Assembly: GCF_007679965.1 (NCBI RefSeq)
Contig: NZ_VEHL01000005.1
Location: 359,935-423,934 of the forward strand
DNA: 64,000 bases
Origin: Bordetella genomosp. 13
GTDB lineage: Bacteria > Pseudomonadota > Gammaproteobacteria > Burkholderiales > Burkholderiaceae_B
Direction: 5' to 3'
Shown here: piece by piece, positions 7,959-17,910 of the stretch
Numbering within the stretch: the stretch's first letter is position 1
Layout: each line of letters starts with the position of its first letter
Program-made: the position numbers and the translations under genes
The notes under the pieces: model-generated
Databases searched by the model: none
What the model was told of the DNA's origin: nothing
Seen by the model: only the letters and a program-made list of their open reading frames with translations

Positions 7959-9719
7959 TCAGGCCGCCCAGGAGTCGCGCAGCGTGACCACGCGGTTGAG
8001 CACCGGCGCCTGGGCGGTGGAGTCGACGCGGTCCGCCGTGAAGTAGCCCAGGCGCTCGAACTGCCAGGTGGCGCCCGGTTCGGCCTGCGTGCCCGGCTCG
8101 AGCCAGGCCTGCACCGTCTGCTTGGAGTTCGGATTCAGGCAGGTCAGGAAATCCTTGTCGCCGCCATCGGGGTGCGGATCGGCGAACAGGCGGTCGTACA
8201 GGTGCACCTGCGCGGGCACGGCATGCGCCGCGCTGATCCACGTGATGGTGCCCTTGACCTTGACGCTGTCCGCGCCCGGCGTGCCGCTGCGCGTTTCCGG
8301 CAGGTATTCGGCATGCACTTCGACGATGTTGCCGGACTCGTCCTTGCGGAAACCCGTGCACTGCACGACGTAGCCGTACTTCAGGCGCACCTGGTTGCCC
8401 GGGAACAGGCGGAAGTATTTCTTGGGCGGTTCCTCGCGGAAGTCGTCGCGCTCGATCCAGAGTTCGCGCGAGAACGGGAACTCGCGGTGGCCGGCTTCGG
8501 GATCGTGCGGGTTGCGCGGGGCGGTGCAGATATCGGTCTGCCCCTCGGGGTAATTGGTGATGACCAGCTTCAGCGGGTCCAGCACGGCCACCGCGCGCGG
8601 TGCGACGGGATCCAGGTCATCGCGCACGGCCTGCTCCAGCAGGCTGTAGTCGATGCGCGAATCGGACTTGGACACCGCGGTGCGGTCGCAGAACAGGCGG
8701 ATGGCCGAGGGCGTGTAGCCGCGGCGGCGCAGGCCGAACAGCGTGGGCAGGCGGGGGTCGTCCCAGCCCGACACGTGGCCCTCGCGCACCAGCTGCAGCA
8801 GCTTGCGCTTGCTGGTGACGATGTAGGTGAGGTTGAGCCGCGCGAATTCGTACTGGTGCGGCAGCGGCGCGGCCAGCTTGCCCAGTTCGGCCAGGCGGGC
8901 CAGGATCCAGTCGTAGAACGGCCGCTGGTCTTCGAACTCCAGCGTGCAGATGCTGTGCGTGATGCCTTCCAGCGCGTCTTCCACCGGGTGGGCCCAGCTG
9001 TACATCGGATAGATGCACCAGTCGTTGCCCGTGCGGTGGTGGGTGGCGTGGCGCACGCGGTACATGACCGGGTCGCGCAGGTTGATGTTGGGCGAGGCCA
9101 TGTCGATGCGGGCGCGCAGCACCAGGCTGCCGTCCGGATGCTTGCCGTCGCGCATCTCGCGCAGCAGCGTGAGCGACTCGGCGGCGGGACGGTCGCGCCA
9201 CGGCGAGTCGATGCCGGGCTCGGTCAGCGTGCCGCGGTTGGCGCGGATCTGGTCGGCGTTCTGTTCGTCGACGTAGGCGTGGCCGGCCTCGATCAGCGCT
9301 TCGGCGAACTCGTACATGTAGCCGAAGTAGTCGCTGGCGAAGTACTTGTTGTCGTTGCCGTCGGCGCGCCAGTCGAAGCCCAGCCATTGCACGGCCTCGG
9401 CGATGGCGTCGACGTATTCCTGCTCTTCCTTCTCGGGATTGGTGTCGTCGAAACGCAGGTGGCAGACGCCGCCGTACTCGCGCGCCATGCCGAAGTTGAC
9501 GCAGATGCTCTTGGCGTGGCCGATGTGCAGATAGCCGTTGGGCTCCGGCGGGAACCGGGTGCGGATGCGGGCCGGGTCGAGGTTGCCCTGCTGCTGGATG
9601 GCCGCCGGGCCGGGCCGGCCAGCCCAGCGCTTGTCCTGGAAGCGACCGGAGCCCAGGTCGTCCTCGATGATGTTGCGCAGATAATTGCTGGCGGCGGGCG
9701 GCGTCGGGGCAGTGGTCAT
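7959..9719 (-). CDS. glnS: Glutamine-tRNA ligase
   Basis: 586-residue class I aminoacyl-tRNA synthetase. The HIGH-type motif is in [17 protein letters not shown] and the KMSKS-equivalent loop in [12 protein letters not shown]. The GlnRS-specific [20 protein letters not shown] segment and the C-terminal anticodon-binding beta barrels are present. It charges tRNA-Gln with glutamine. It has a slightly long, Pro/Ala-rich N terminus before [11 protein letters not shown]. It is the first gene of the apparent glnS-minC-minD-minE transcript; there is no strong ribosome site before its ATG. Confidence 0.98.
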   Translation of the reverse strand: MTTAPTPPAASNYLRNIIEDDLGSGRFQDKRWAGRPGPAAIQQQGNLDPARIRTRFPPEPNGYLHIGHAKSICVNFGMAREYGGVCHLRFDDTNPEKEEQEYVDAIAEAVQWLGFDWRADGNDNKYFASDYFGYMYEFAEALIEAGHAYVDEQNADQIRANRGTLTEPGIDSPWRDRPAAESLTLLREMRDGKHPDGSLVLRARIDMASPNINLRDPVMYRVRHATHHRTGNDWCIYPMYSWAHPVEDALEGITHSICTLEFEDQRPFYDWILARLAELGKLAAPLPHQYEFARLNLTYIVTSKRKLLQLVREGHVSGWDDPRLPTLFGLRRRGYTPSAIRLFCDRTAVSKSDSRIDYSLLEQAVRDDLDPVAPRAVAVLDPLKLVITNYPEGQTDICTAPRNPHDPEAGHREFPFSRELWIERDDFREEPPKKYFRLFPGNQVRLKYGYVVQCTGFRKDESGNIVEVHAEYLPETRSGTPGADSVKVKGTITWISAAHAVPAQVHLYDRLFADPHPDGGDKDFLTCLNPNSKQTVQAWLEPGTQAEPGATWQFERLGYFTADRVDSTAQAPVLNRVVTLRDSWAA

Positions 9720-9920
9720 TCTGGAGAGAGGCGGATGGGCAGCGGCAAAGCGTCAATTTTGCCACGTTCGCGGCCGTTGCCCATGAGGTGGGGGCGTTTT
9801 CGGTTTTCCACAGCCGGCCGGGCGTTCCGCCATGGCGGCGCGCACGCCGCTCTACGCATGCCGCCGCTGCCGCCGAACCCGGGGCACAGCGGATCCGGGC
9901 TCCGCCGGTCCGCCAGTGCC

Positions 9921-9960
9921 GCCCCTTGAGGGGCGCGCGCAGCGCGTAGGGGTGGATTCC
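9921..9960. repeat. GC-rich multi-hairpin extragenic element
   Basis: The spacer upstream of the cydA-like gene contains GCCCCTTGAGGGGC (9921-9934) followed by a short GCGC(GC)AGCGCG palindrome and an AGGGGTGG tail. It resembles the short repetitive palindromes scattered between genes in Alcaligenaceae. Only one copy is visible here, so assignment to a repeat family is from memory. Confidence 0.35.
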
Positions 9961-9998
9961 ATTCGGGTGGGTCAATCCGTTCTACACTACCGGCCATC

Positions 9999-11339
9999 AT
10001 GGAAATCCCCTCGCTATTGCTGGCTCGCGCGCAGTTCATGGCCAGCTTCAGTTTCCTCGCGCTGTTCATGGCCGTGGCGCTGGCGCTGGCCTGGATGCTG
10101 CTGTTCTTCAAGATACGCGCGCGCCTCACGGGGCTGGCCGGCTGGACGGCCGCCTACCGCTTCTGGGTCCGCATCTTCGCGCTCAGTTTCGTGCTGGCCC
10201 TGGGGTCCGCGCTGCCGGTGCTGGTGCAGATGGGCAGCCTGTGGGGCGGGGTGATGGACAAGATCGGCAACGTGGCCGGTCCGCTGGTGGGCTACGGCGT
10301 GCTGTCCGTCTTCGTGCTGAAATCCTGTTTCCTGGGCGTCATGCTGTTCGGCCAGCGCCGCGTGTCGGACGCCGCGCACACCCTGGCGGTGCTGATGGTG
10401 GCCGTGGGCCAGCTGATCGCCGTGGGCTGGCTGGTGGCGCTGCATTCCTGGATGCAGACACCGGACGGCGCGGCCCTCATCGAGGGCCGCTACCAGGTCT
10501 ACGACTGGCCCGCCGTGGTATTCAATCCGTCGTTCGGCTGGAGCATGGCGCTGACCGTGCTGGGGGCCTTGCTGGCCGCCGCCTTCCTCATCATGGGCGT
10601 CATCGCCCTGCAAGCCCTGCGCCGCCCGCCCGGTGACGGCGAACGCAGCGCCTTCAAGGCCGCGGCCCTCGTGGCCGCCCTGGCCGCCCTGCTGCAGGCG
10701 CCGGCCGCCATCGGCATGGCCGAAGTGATGGCGCGGCACCAGCCCGCCAAGGCGGCGGCGCTGGCGGGCTACTGGCATACCGGCCCGGCGCCCGAGCTGG
10801 CGCTGGTCGGCTGGCCCGACGCGCAGAGCCAGAGCAACCTGTACTCGTGGACCGTGCAGACCGGCACGCGCCTGCTGGCGCGCACCGCCCAGGGCGAGTT
10901 CGTGGGCCTGGACCGCTTCGCCGGCATGCAGCCGCCCGTGGCGCTGGTGTTCTGGTCCGCGCGCGTGGCCGTGCTGGCGGGCCTGGCCATGCTGGGCGCG
11001 GCCTGCCTGACGCTGCTGCTGGGCTGGCGCCGCAATCTCGATCCCGGCGCGCTGCCGGCCTGGTGGCTGCGCGGGCTGACCTGCATGACCTTCGCGGGCG
11101 GCCTGGGCGCGGTGGCCAGCTGGTGGGTGTCGCTGCTGGGCCTGCTGCCCTATGCGGTGAACCGCAGCGTCACGCAATCCGAGATCCTCAGCGGGGCCTC
11201 GCACACCTCGCTCACCTATGGCCTGGCGGCCTACGTGCTGCTTTACGTGGCGCTGGGCGCGGCCTTCGTCGGCATGCTGCTGCACGCCGCGCGCTATGGC
11301 GTGGTGCCCGTGCGGAAAACGGCCGGAGGCGCCGCATGA
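9999..11339 (+). CDS. Cytochrome bd subunit I-like membrane protein lacking haem ligands
   Basis: 446-residue multi-spanning protein that aligns without gaps to CydA/CioA over several blocks: LARAQF at 8-13, CFLGVMLFG at 110-118, SWMQTPDG at 150-157, FNPSFG at 175-180 and RHQPAKAAALAGYW at 246-259. It should therefore be the quinol-oxidase subunit I fold. Key cofactor residues are missing: the His19 position is Leu20, Glu99 is Gly100, Glu107 is Lys108, His186 is Leu185, and the GRQPW signature is GLLPY at 381-385. Only the Met393 equivalent (Met363) remains. A normal terminal-oxidase activity is hard to imagine. It overlaps cydB by ATGA. Function unknown; the fold assignment is firm. Confidence 0.85.
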   Translation: MEIPSLLLARAQFMASFSFLALFMAVALALAWMLLFFKIRARLTGLAGWTAAYRFWVRIFALSFVLALGSALPVLVQMGSLWGGVMDKIGNVAGPLVGYGVLSVFVLKSCFLGVMLFGQRRVSDAAHTLAVLMVAVGQLIAVGWLVALHSWMQTPDGAALIEGRYQVYDWPAVVFNPSFGWSMALTVLGALLAAAFLIMGVIALQALRRPPGDGERSAFKAAALVAALAALLQAPAAIGMAEVMARHQPAKAAALAGYWHTGPAPELALVGWPDAQSQSNLYSWTVQTGTRLLARTAQGEFVGLDRFAGMQPPVALVFWSARVAVLAGLAMLGAACLTLLLGWRRNLDPGALPAWWLRGLTCMTFAGGLGAVASWWVSLLGLLPYAVNRSVTQSEILSGASHTSLTYGLAAYVLLYVALGAAFVGMLLHAARYGVVPVRKTAGGAA

Positions 11340-12391
11340 TCGATACCCTTGCCGCCTCGCTGGGGCTCACGCCCAACGATCCCGCGTTCTGGATGCCCAT
11401 GGTCTTCATGGGCCTGCTGCTGCTGCTGATCGTGGCCGGCATCGTGCTGGATGGCTTCGACATCGGCGTGGGCGTGCTGCTGCAGGTGGCGCCGTCCGAG
11501 ATGCGCGGCCGCATGATGGGCCTGCTGAGCCCCTGGCGCGACGCCAACGAGTTCTGGCCCCTGCTGGGCATCGGGCTGTTCTGCGCAGCCTTCCCATTCG
11601 CGTGGGGCTCCGTGTTCAGCAAGCTCTACGGGCCGCTGGCCTGCATGGGCTTCGGCATGCTGTTGCGCAGCGTGTCGTTCGAGTTCCGCATCCGGGCCCG
11701 CAACGAGCACAAGCCGCGCTGGATCGCCGGCTTCTGGCTGGGCTCGGTCCTGACCGCCGTGGGGCAGGGCGCGGTGCTGGGCCGCGTCGCCACGGGCTAC
11801 CAGAGCGACGCCGGCTACGGCTGGTTCTCGATCTTCACCGGCGCCTGCGCCATCGCCGCCTATGCGCTGCTGGGCGCATGCTGGCTGGTGATGCGCGTCG
11901 ACGGCGACCTGCAGCGCCGCGCCGTGGGCTGGGCCCGCCACGCCACGCGCTGGACCTCGGTCGGCATGGTGGCGGTGGCCGTGGCGCTGGGCCTGGCCAA
12001 CTCCGGCGTGTTCTACCGCTGGAGCGACGATGCGCACCTGGGCCTGGCCGTGGCCGTGTGGGTGGCGATGCTGCTGTGCTTCGTGGGCATCGAGATGCTG
12101 CTGGCGCGCCTGCCCGGCCGCGCCGACCGCTTCGACTGGCTGCCCTTCGTGCTGTGCGTGCTGCTGTACGTGCTGATGCTGGCGGGCCTGACCTACAGCT
12201 TCTTCCCGTACCTGATCCTGGACGACCTGACCATCTGGGACGGCTCGGGCGCGGTGGCCTCGATGCGCCTGGTGCTGGCCGGCGCCGTGATCGGCGTGCC
12301 GGTGGTGCTGATCTTCAACGTGCTGGCCTACCGTTCGGTGTTCGGGCGCGAACGGCGCGCGACCGTGGCGCCGCCGGGGCTGCCTCAGTAG
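11336..12391 (+). CDS. Cytochrome bd subunit II-like protein (CydB family)
   Basis: 351-residue membrane protein with the usual CydB landmarks: DGFDIGVGVLLQV after the first helix, SPWRDANEFWPLLG (equivalent to the WDGNxVW loop), FSKLYGPLACMGFGMLLR, RIRARNEHKPRW and LTYSFFPYL near the C terminus. In canonical oxidases CydB is a structural partner of CydA and binds no catalytic haem. Here it is translationally coupled to the ligand-less CydA homologue (ATGA overlap), so they very likely form a heterodimer. No cydX or cydDC genes are present. Confidence 0.88.
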   Translation: MIDTLAASLGLTPNDPAFWMPMVFMGLLLLLIVAGIVLDGFDIGVGVLLQVAPSEMRGRMMGLLSPWRDANEFWPLLGIGLFCAAFPFAWGSVFSKLYGPLACMGFGMLLRSVSFEFRIRARNEHKPRWIAGFWLGSVLTAVGQGAVLGRVATGYQSDAGYGWFSIFTGACAIAAYALLGACWLVMRVDGDLQRRAVGWARHATRWTSVGMVAVAVALGLANSGVFYRWSDDAHLGLAVAVWVAMLLCFVGIEMLLARLPGRADRFDWLPFVLCVLLYVLMLAGLTYSFFPYLILDDLTIWDGSGAVASMRLVLAGAVIGVPVVLIFNVLAYRSVFGRERRATVAPPGLPQ

Positions 12392-12430
12392 GCCGCCCCG
12401 CCCGCATGGCGGCCCGGGCTTGACCGTTTC

Positions 12431-13816
12431 TCATGCCGCCAGCGGCAGCGAGATTCGCACCAGCAGCCCGCCTGCCGGCGCATCCAGCAGTTCCAGCTTG
12501 CCGCCGTGCACCCGGGCGATGGAGTCGGCCAGGGCCAGTCCCAGGCCCACGTTGCCGGTGCGGGTGCGCGCGTCGTCCAGCCGGGCGAAGGGGCGCAGGG
12601 CCTCCTGGCGCCGCGCGGGCGCGATGCCCGGGCCATGGTCGGCGACGTCCAGCACCGCATGCTGGCCGTCGCGGCGCAGCGCGATGTCGATGGGCAGCGC
12701 ACCATGGTGCAGGGCATTGCCGATCAGGTTGTCCAGCAGTCGGCCCAGCGCGACCGCGTCGCCATTCACCACCAGGTTGGGATCGTCGGGCGACTGCAGC
12801 GTGACGTCGGTGCCCGCGCCTTGCCAGGCGCCCACGCGGTCTTCGATCCATTCGGTCAGCGACAGCGGGGTGCGATGGTAGGCCGCCGGGTCGGTGCCGC
12901 GCACGAAGCCGATGAACTGGTCGACCATGTGCTGCATGTCCTGCAGGTCCTTGCGCAGCCCGTCCTTCAGCGTGGGATCGCTGGCCATCTCGATGCGCAG
13001 CCACATGCGCGACAGTGGGCCTTTCAGGTCGTGCGGCAGGCCGGACAGCAGGGTGCGCCGCACCGAGTCGGACTCGGCCAGCGCGTCCAGCATGGCATTG
13101 AAGCGCTCGCCCAGCACGCGCGTCTCGTGCGGGCCGGAAGGTTCGACGCGCTGCGGCTGGCCGGCCGCCAGCCGGTCGGCGGCGTCCGCCAGGCGGGTGA
13201 TGGGCCGGGTGATGTGCCACGAGAATCCGGCGGCCAGCAGCAGCACCACGCCCAGGCCGCCCAGCCAGATGGCCAGCAGCGGCGTGGATACGGGCGGATC
13301 CAGGCGTTCCAGCGGAATGACCAGCCATTCGCGCAGCAGCGGCGCGTCTTCGGTGGCCGGATTGGGCGCCAGCGAGATGAACAGTTCGGGATCGGGGCCG
13401 CGCGACAGCGCCACCCGCGTGCCGTCGTTCAGCCGGTCGTTCAGTTCGCGGACCAGGCCGCGCAGGTTGCGCCGCACGTCGTCGGTATCGGGCGGCTCGC
13501 GGCGCGGCGGCAGGTGTTCGCGGCGCTGCAGCCGCGCCTCGGCCGGCAGCACGCGCGACCACAGCCGCCACTGGTTCTGCGACGCCACCCGCACGAAATC
13601 CTGGCGGTCGTCGGCCGGCACCTGCGACAGGGCCGCGCGCAGCGTGCGGATGGTGGTGGTGAGATAGTCGATGCCGACGTTCTCGATGAACTTGTCGCGG
13701 AAGTACGCGGCGCTGGTCAGTGTGGCCGCCTGGGCCAGCAGCACGGCGCCCAACACTAGCAGGATCAGGCGCGTGCGCAGCGAACGCGGCAGCAGCAGGC
13801 GAGGGTGCAGGCGCAT
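12431..13816 (-). CDS. Sensor histidine kinase, EnvZ-like
   Basis: 461-residue kinase. Layout: transmembrane helix at about 12-38, a periplasmic sensor of roughly 145 residues, a second helix (PLLAIWLGGLGVVLLLAAGFSW), a HAMP domain (ITRPITRLADAADRLAAGQ), an H-box with the phospho-acceptor His (GLPHDLKGPLSRM), an N-box (DNLIGNALHHG) and G-boxes (DHGPGIAP, GNVGLGLALA). It starts 12 bases after the response regulator stop, so they are an operon. The stimulus is unknown; the periplasmic part has no recognisable fold. The architecture is like EnvZ/RisS, but it may be a paralogue. Confidence 0.92.
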   Translation of the reverse strand: MRLHPRLLLPRSLRTRLILLVLGAVLLAQAATLTSAAYFRDKFIENVGIDYLTTTIRTLRAALSQVPADDRQDFVRVASQNQWRLWSRVLPAEARLQRREHLPPRREPPDTDDVRRNLRGLVRELNDRLNDGTRVALSRGPDPELFISLAPNPATEDAPLLREWLVIPLERLDPPVSTPLLAIWLGGLGVVLLLAAGFSWHITRPITRLADAADRLAAGQPQRVEPSGPHETRVLGERFNAMLDALAESDSVRRTLLSGLPHDLKGPLSRMWLRIEMASDPTLKDGLRKDLQDMQHMVDQFIGFVRGTDPAAYHRTPLSLTEWIEDRVGAWQGAGTDVTLQSPDDPNLVVNGDAVALGRLLDNLIGNALHHGALPIDIALRRDGQHAVLDVADHGPGIAPARRQEALRPFARLDDARTRTGNVGLGLALADSIARVHGGKLELLDAPAGGLLVRISLPLAA

Positions 13817-13828
13817 GACCGCGCCGCC

Positions 13829-14539
13829 TTAAGGCGAGAACCGGTAGCCGATGCCCCACACCGTCTGGATCCAGCGCGGCTGCTTGGGGTCTTCCTCGAT
13901 GGCGCGGCGCAGCCGCAGGACGGCGATGTCGATGGCCCGGTCGTTGCGCTCGCCGCCGTCGTCGTCGCGGGCCAGCGACAGCAGGCGTTCGCGCGACAGC
14001 GGCTTGCCGGCATTGCGCACCAGCGCCTCGAGCAGGTTGATCTCGCCGCCGGTGAGCTTGACGGCCGTGCCGTCGCGCAGCAACTGGCGCGTGGCCGGGT
14101 CGAAGACGAACGGGCCGAACGAGACGGGGGAATCCTTGGTGAGCGCCGACGGGCCGCGCTTGCGGCGCAGCACCGCCTCGATGCGGGCCAGCAACTCGCG
14201 CGGATCGAAAGGCTTGCCCAGGTAGTCGTCGGCGCCGGCCTCCAGGCCGATGATGCGGTCGACCGCCTCGTCGCGCGCGGTCAGCAGGATGACGGGCAGG
14301 TCTTCGCCCTGTTCGCGCAGCTTGCGACAGGCGTCCGCGCCGTCGCCGCCGGGCAGCATGCGGTCCAGCACCAGCAGGTCGGGCGCATAGCGGGTGATGC
14401 GCGCGGCCAGATCGTTGGCGTCGGGCGCCAGCAGGGTGTCGTAACCGTGCCGGTTGAGGTAGTCGGCCAACAATTGCCGCAATGCGGGATCGTCGTCGAC
14501 GACCAACAGCTTGGTGTGGGGCTGATCCATGGACGGCAT
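13829..14539 (-). CDS. OmpR-family response regulator
   Basis: About 236-residue regulator. The receiver domain has the acidic pair (VVDDDP), the phospho-acceptor Asp (LLVLDRMLPGGDG) and the conserved Lys (DDYLGKPFDPRELLARI). The C-terminal winged helix (GGEINLLEALVRNAGKPLSRERLL to WIQTVWGIGYRFSP) is OmpR/PhoB-type. The start is uncertain: ATGs at 14599, 14539 and 14530 are in frame and none has a strong ribosome site. I use 14539 because the conserved sequence begins a few residues later. It is divergent from the usher-like gene, a possible target. Confidence 0.9.
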   Translation of the reverse strand: MPSMDQPHTKLLVVDDDPALRQLLADYLNRHGYDTLLAPDANDLAARITRYAPDLLVLDRMLPGGDGADACRKLREQGEDLPVILLTARDEAVDRIIGLEAGADDYLGKPFDPRELLARIEAVLRRKRGPSALTKDSPVSFGPFVFDPATRQLLRDGTAVKLTGGEINLLEALVRNAGKPLSRERLLSLARDDDGGERNDRAIDIAVLRLRRAIEEDPKQPRWIQTVWGIGYRFSP

Positions 14540-14701
14540 AGTGACTGGGCGCGGGACGGCCGGCAAGGGGTGGAAATCAATTGAAATATGCTGCGCCATT
14601 ATTTTGCTATGTCCCCGCTTTCAAGGGAACCCGCGGAGGGACTTAAAATCGAACTTGTCCGTCGCGCCTGGACGCGGCAGTACTCAGGACGCCCATCCCC
14701 T

Positions 14702-15958
14702 ATGTCGTGCCACCGTTCCCTCTGCTGGAGGCCTGCGTTCGCCCGCTCTCGCCGGGCGATGGCGGCGCGCGTCGCCGTCCTGGGTTTCACGGGCATCAGC
14801 ATATTGGGTGCCTGCGCGGCGGCGGCGGGCCAGGGATGGGCCACCGAGGGCGACGTGGCCCGCTACGGCATCGGCGTACTGGCTCCCGCCTTGCCGATGC
14901 GGGTGGCGCCTCCCGCGCGGCTCGAGGCGCAGGCGCTACCGCCTGATCCTTGCCTGGACGACGACGAGGTCGGCCTGCTGTGCGCCACCGCGCTGGCCGA
15001 TCCCAACGCCGGCCCGCCCGAGCCCGATCCGTCCTATGCACTGGGTCTCGAGCCCGCCGACTTCGGCCCGGGCACCAAGGTGCAGGTGGTCTACGGCATC
15101 GCCAAGCCGCGCAAGCGCTGGTTCGCGTCGGTCGGCTCCCAGACCGGCATGGTCTACGGCGACCGCAACTGGACTTACCGCGAAGCCGACGGTCCGTCCG
15201 TGGCCGTGGGCAATCTCAACACGGCGCCATTGGCGTGGGGGAGTTCGGCCTTCGCGATCGGCGGGCTGCAATTGTCCAGCCCCAGCCCCACCACGACGTC
15301 CGCCGGCACGCTCGAGCCCGGCGAGTTCGGCTACACGTCCTCCATCGGCCGCTTGAACAACACCGACATGTCGGCCACGTCGGGCGCCGTCGTCTATGGC
15401 CCGTCGGTGGGCACCGGCAGCTTCCGCTATGGCGTCACCTCCGACGTCACGCTGGAAGGGCAGGTGCAGAGCGCTCCGTCGCTGACGGCCCGCGGCGTGG
15501 GCACCACCTACTCCGCGGGCGAATACGGCAGCGTGCAGGCTGGCGTCACGCAGAGTACCTACGATACGGTCGGCGCGCGGCGCTACCGGCTGGGCTACAG
15601 CGTCAACATCATCGACGACCTGACGGTCGGCCTGACCACCGAGCGCACGCAGAACGGCTTCAGCGACCTGGCCACCTACCAGTCGGGCGGCGCCTCTCCG
15701 TACAGCCGCAACATCTACAGCGCCGGCCTGCCGGTCTCGGGCATCGGTACCCTCAGCGGCACGTATACGCTGGGCAACGGGCTCACGCCGGCCGACGACG
15801 AGCGCCGCATCGGCCTGGTGCAGAGCGTCACCCTGGCACCCAGCGTGCAGTTCGCCCTGGGCGCCGACCGCGACATCGTCACGGGCGACTACGACGTGCG
15901 CGCCAATCTCAGCATGCCGGTGGACACCTTCATGCGCGGGCGCTGGTGGAGCCGCTGA
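14702..15958 (+). CDS. Orphan usher-like outer-membrane beta-barrel protein
   Basis: About 418 residues. The N-terminal hydrophobic stretch (VAVLGFTGISILGACAAAAG) is either a Sec signal or a lipobox (LGAC). The rest reads as alternating amphipathic strands. Phrases such as FRYGVTSDVTLEGQVQSAP and RRYRLGYSVNIIDDLTVGL resemble the repeated strands of fimbrial ushers, but the protein is about half usher length and the N-terminal and plug domains are not recognisable. No chaperone or pilin gene is nearby. The start is ambiguous (14588, 14702 and 14759 are in frame). It is divergent from the OmpR-type regulator. Function unknown; outer-membrane location is an inference. Confidence 0.6.
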   Translation: MSCHRSLCWRPAFARSRRAMAARVAVLGFTGISILGACAAAAGQGWATEGDVARYGIGVLAPALPMRVAPPARLEAQALPPDPCLDDDEVGLLCATALADPNAGPPEPDPSYALGLEPADFGPGTKVQVVYGIAKPRKRWFASVGSQTGMVYGDRNWTYREADGPSVAVGNLNTAPLAWGSSAFAIGGLQLSSPSPTTTSAGTLEPGEFGYTSSIGRLNNTDMSATSGAVVYGPSVGTGSFRYGVTSDVTLEGQVQSAPSLTARGVGTTYSAGEYGSVQAGVTQSTYDTVGARRYRLGYSVNIIDDLTVGLTTERTQNGFSDLATYQSGGASPYSRNIYSAGLPVSGIGTLSGTYTLGNGLTPADDERRIGLVQSVTLAPSVQFALGADRDIVTGDYDVRANLSMPVDTFMRGRWWSR

Positions 15959-16095
15959 GGCCGGCCGCGTTCGCGGGCCACGGACCGCGCATGCACGCGG
16001 CAGACGGCATGGCGGCGCGCGGATTCGCCACGGTGCGCGAGGCGCCGCGCAAATGGGGCTTAAAATCCTCGGCATGATGCTTTCGGCTGCTCTCC

Positions 16096-17910
16096 ATGTC
16101 TGACCCGCGCGCTTTGTCCGTACTGCAGCGCGTCTTCGGCTACGAATCCTTCCGCGGCGACCAGCAGGCCATCGTCCAGCACGTCATCGACGGCGGCGAT
16201 GCCCTGGTGCTGATGCCCACCGGCGGCGGCAAATCCCTCTGTTACCAGGTGCCCGCGCTGGTGCGCGAAGGCACCGGCGTGGTCGTGTCGCCGCTGATCG
16301 CGCTGATGCAGGACCAGGTCGACGCGCTGACCGAACTGGGCGTGCGCGCGGCCTTCCTGAACTCGACGCAGGAGTGGCGCGTGGCCCGCGAGGTCGAGCA
16401 GGCCTTCCTGGCCGGCGAGCTCGACCTGTTGTACGTGGCGCCCGAGCGCCTGATGACCGACCGCTGCCTCGAGATGCTGGAACGCGGGCGCATCGCCCTG
16501 TTCGCCATCGACGAGGCGCACTGCGTGTCGCAGTGGGGCCATGATTTCCGGCCGGAATACCTCGAACTGTCGATGCTGCACGAGCGCTGGCCCGACGTGC
16601 CGCGCATCGCGCTGACGGCCACGGCCACCGCGGCCACGCGCGACGAGATCGCGCAGCGCCTGGCGCTGGATACGGCGCGCCATTTCGTGGCCAGCTTCGA
16701 CCGGCCCAACATCCGCTATCGCATCGTCGAGAAGAACGAGGTGCGGCGCCAGTTGCTGGACCTGATCCGCACCGAGCACGCGGGCGATTCAGGTGTGGTC
16801 TATTGCCTGTCGCGCGCCCGCGTCGAGGAAACCGCCGAGTTCCTGTGCAACAACGGCGTCAATGCCTTGCCCTATCACGCTGGATTGGGCGCGCAGGTGC
16901 GCGCGGCCAACCAGTCGCGCTTCCTGCGCGAGGACGGCATCGTCATGGTGGCCACCATCGCGTTCGGCATGGGCATCGACAAGCCCGACGTGCGCTTCGT
17001 GGCGCACATCGACCTGCCCAAGTCCGTCGAAGGCTATTACCAGGAAACCGGCCGCGCCGGCCGCGACGGGCTGCCCGCCTCGGCCTGGCTGGCGTATGGC
17101 CTGCAGGACGTGGTGCAGCAGCGCCGCATGATCGACGAGTCGCCGGGCGAGGAAGCCTATCGCCGCCGCCTGGGACAGCAGCTGGATGCCATGCTGGGCC
17201 TGTGCGAGACGGTGGAATGCCGCCGCGTAAGGCTGCTGGCCTATTTCGGCCAGACCATCACCGCCTGCGGCAACTGCGACGTCTGCCTGGATCCGCCCCA
17301 GGCCTGGGACGGCACGGTGGCCGCGCAGAAGGTGCTGTCGGCCGTGTACCGGCTGCAGCAGCGCGGCCAGCGCTACGGCGCCGGCCACATCATCGACATC
17401 CTGCGCGGCAAGAGCACCGAGCGCACGCGCCAGCACGACCACGAATCGCTCAGCGTGTTCGGCATCGGTTCCGACCTGTCGGACCAGGCCTGGCGCGGCG
17501 TGCTGCGGCAACTGCTGGCGCAGGGCCTGCTGATGGTCGACCACGAGGGCTACGGCACGTTGGCGCTGACGGAAGACAGCCGCGCCGTGCTCAAGGGCGA
17601 GCGCCAGTTGATGCTGCGCCGCGAATCCGAGAAAAAGGAGCGCTCGCGCGGCACCCAGCGCGCCCGCGCCGAGGCGGTGGAGCTGCCGCCCGAGGCCAAG
17701 CCGCTGTTCGATGCGCTGCGCGCGTGGCGCGGCGAGGTCGCCAAGAACCACGGCGTGCCGGCCTACGTCATCTTCCACGACGCCACGCTGCGCGAGATTG
17801 CCCAGGCACGGCCCGAGACGATGGAAGACCTGGGGCACATCAGCGGGGTGGGCGCGCGCAAGCTGGACGCCTACGGCGAGGACATCCTGCGGCACGTGGC
17901 GCAGGGCTAG
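16096..17910 (+). CDS. recQ: ATP-dependent DNA helicase RecQ
   Basis: 604-residue superfamily 2 helicase with all expected parts: Walker A ([12 protein letters not shown]), DEAH box ([20 protein letters not shown]), motif VI ([12 protein letters not shown]), the RQC zinc site ([19 protein letters not shown]) and a C-terminal HRDC domain ([13 protein letters not shown] to [15 protein letters not shown]). It unwinds 3'-5' in recombinational repair. The extreme 3' end is odd: the last codons and stop are the first unit of a 16-bp tandem repeat. Confidence 0.97.
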   Translation: MSDPRALSVLQRVFGYESFRGDQQAIVQHVIDGGDALVLMPTGGGKSLCYQVPALVREGTGVVVSPLIALMQDQVDALTELGVRAAFLNSTQEWRVAREVEQAFLAGELDLLYVAPERLMTDRCLEMLERGRIALFAIDEAHCVSQWGHDFRPEYLELSMLHERWPDVPRIALTATATAATRDEIAQRLALDTARHFVASFDRPNIRYRIVEKNEVRRQLLDLIRTEHAGDSGVVYCLSRARVEETAEFLCNNGVNALPYHAGLGAQVRAANQSRFLREDGIVMVATIAFGMGIDKPDVRFVAHIDLPKSVEGYYQETGRAGRDGLPASAWLAYGLQDVVQQRRMIDESPGEEAYRRRLGQQLDAMLGLCETVECRRVRLLAYFGQTITACGNCDVCLDPPQAWDGTVAAQKVLSAVYRLQQRGQRYGAGHIIDILRGKSTERTRQHDHESLSVFGIGSDLSDQAWRGVLRQLLAQGLLMVDHEGYGTLALTEDSRAVLKGERQLMLRRESEKKERSRGTQRARAEAVELPPEAKPLFDALRAWRGEVAKNHGVPAYVIFHDATLREIAQARPETMEDLGHISGVGARKLDAYGEDILRHVAQG

